Positions 63,480 to 64,000 of a stretch of DNA of 64,000 nucleotides are shown one piece after another. How positions within the stretch are numbered: position 1 is the first letter of the stretch; each line of letters begins with the position of its first letter. The notes beneath the pieces are model-generated. The model worked only from the letters and a program-made list of their open reading frames with translations. It had not been told where the DNA came from and searched no databases. The stretch is from Streptomyces sp. NBC_01428 (GTDB lineage Bacteria; Actinomycetota; Actinomycetes; Streptomycetales; Streptomycetaceae), in assembly GCF_036231965.1 (NCBI RefSeq), contig NZ_CP109499.1:4898001-4962000 (forward strand), in the 5' to 3' direction. The translations under genes and the position numbers were made by a program.

Positions 63480-64000
63480 TCAGCGGCCCGCCTTGGGGGC
63501 TTTCCATCGCGCGATGGCTCGCGCCCCCATGTTGAGGATCATGACGAAGGCGATGAGGGCGAGTGCCGCCGCCCAGGCCCGGTCGTAGGCAGCACCGGAG
63601 CCGGCGCTGTTCGCGTACTGCTGGTAGATGTACAGCGGCAGCGAGGCCTGCGGGCCCGAGAACGGGTCGGTGTTGATGAAGTTCGTACCCCACACCAGGA
63701 GCAGTACGGGGGCCGTCTCACCGGTGATGCGCGCGACGGCGAGCATCACACCCGTCGTGATTCCGCCGATGGAGGTCGGCAGGACCACCTTGATGATGGT
63801 GCGCCACTTCGGGATGCCGAGGGCGAGGGAGGCCTCGCGCAGCTCGTTCGGGACGAGCTTCAGCATCTCCTCGGTGGAACGGACCACCACGGGCATCATC
63901 AGGATCGCGAGGGCCAGCGAACCGGCGAAGCCGGAGTAGCCCATGTCCAGGATCAGGATCCAGAAGCTGAGGATGAACAGACCGGCGACGATCGACGGGA
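63480..64000 (-). CDS. pstA: Phosphate ABC transporter permease (C-terminal part)
   Basis: The gene runs off the right edge; about 173 residues are visible. The permease EAA loop is ELREASLALGIPKWRTIIKV, with hydrophobic segments on both sides (SLALAILMMPVVVRS, MLAVARITGETAPVLLLV). It forms the membrane channel together with PstC. Order and spacing with pstB are typical of a pst operon. Confidence 0.95.
   Translation of the reverse strand, partial: PSIVAGLFILSFWILILDMGYSGFAGSLALAILMMPVVVRSTEEMLKLVPNELREASLALGIPKWRTIIKVVLPTSIGGITTGVMLAVARITGETAPVLLLVWGTNFINTDPFSGPQASLPLYIYQQYANSAGSGAAYDRAWAAALALIAFVMILNMGARAIARWKAPKAGR

Overview
The window is a piece of an actinomycete chromosome, almost certainly a Streptomyces. 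Third-codon-position GC is very high, GTG and TTG starts are common, the rRNA genes are of actinobacterial type with no tRNA in the 16S-23S spacer, and many genes belong to Streptomyces-typical families (SARP/AfsR-like regulator, DUF397, SpoIIE phosphatases, a sporulation-associated regulator). From memory, the gene order resembles the S. coelicolor chromosome around SCO4093-SCO4141; I could not check this.

Layout. 1-5925: partial membrane-anchored metallophosphoesterase, mini-zincin, Pro/Gly-rich lipoprotein, DEAD-box RNA helicase with an RGG-type tail, APC permease. 5989-8901: tRNA-Lys, then a riboflavin-type module (ribA, a MarR regulator and a divergent reductase-deaminase fusion) with three copies of one 18-bp operator-like palindrome, then the initiator tRNA. 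9195-18004: SpoIIE phosphatase, a c-di-AMP riboswitch controlling an M23 peptidase, aldo/keto reductase, PrsW protease, trmB, an L-2-hydroxyglutarate oxidase-like enzyme and a sporulation-associated regulator. 18882-34880: a divergent asparagine-synthase-like protein, a SARP-NB-ARC regulator, an ECF sigma factor fused to an anti-sigma zinc finger and an NPCBM sugar-binding domain, TetR, type II NADH dehydrogenase, PAS-SpoIIE-ATPase, methyltransferase, and a divergent MFS/MarR pair. 34900-40747: a complete rrn operon (multiple promoters, 16S, 23S, 5S, terminator).

40855-56248: CDP-alcohol phosphatidyltransferase, GNAT, a NACHT NTPase, then a six-gene minus-strand operon (52455 down to 45055) resembling the core of a type IV secretion system: VirB2-like, VirB8-like, VirB6-like, SCO6880-like, VirB4-like ATPase and a degenerate VirD4-like protein. 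A lytic transglycosylase-NlpC/P60 enzyme, a trypsin-like protease, DUF397 and PAP2 proteins lie beside it. No relaxase, integrase or oriT-like structure was seen, so it looks like a resident chromosomal system rather than a conjugative element. 56318-64000: Tat-exported flavoprotein oxidase, small proteins, lipoprotein, CsoR with its operator, and phosphate uptake (DUF47-Pit on plus, pstB and partial pstA on minus).

The most unusual items are the T4SS-like locus with its degenerate coupling protein and NACHT neighbour, the sigma/anti-sigma/NPCBM fusion, the permuted RibD-like fusion under a MarR operator set, and the divergent asparagine-synthase homologue.
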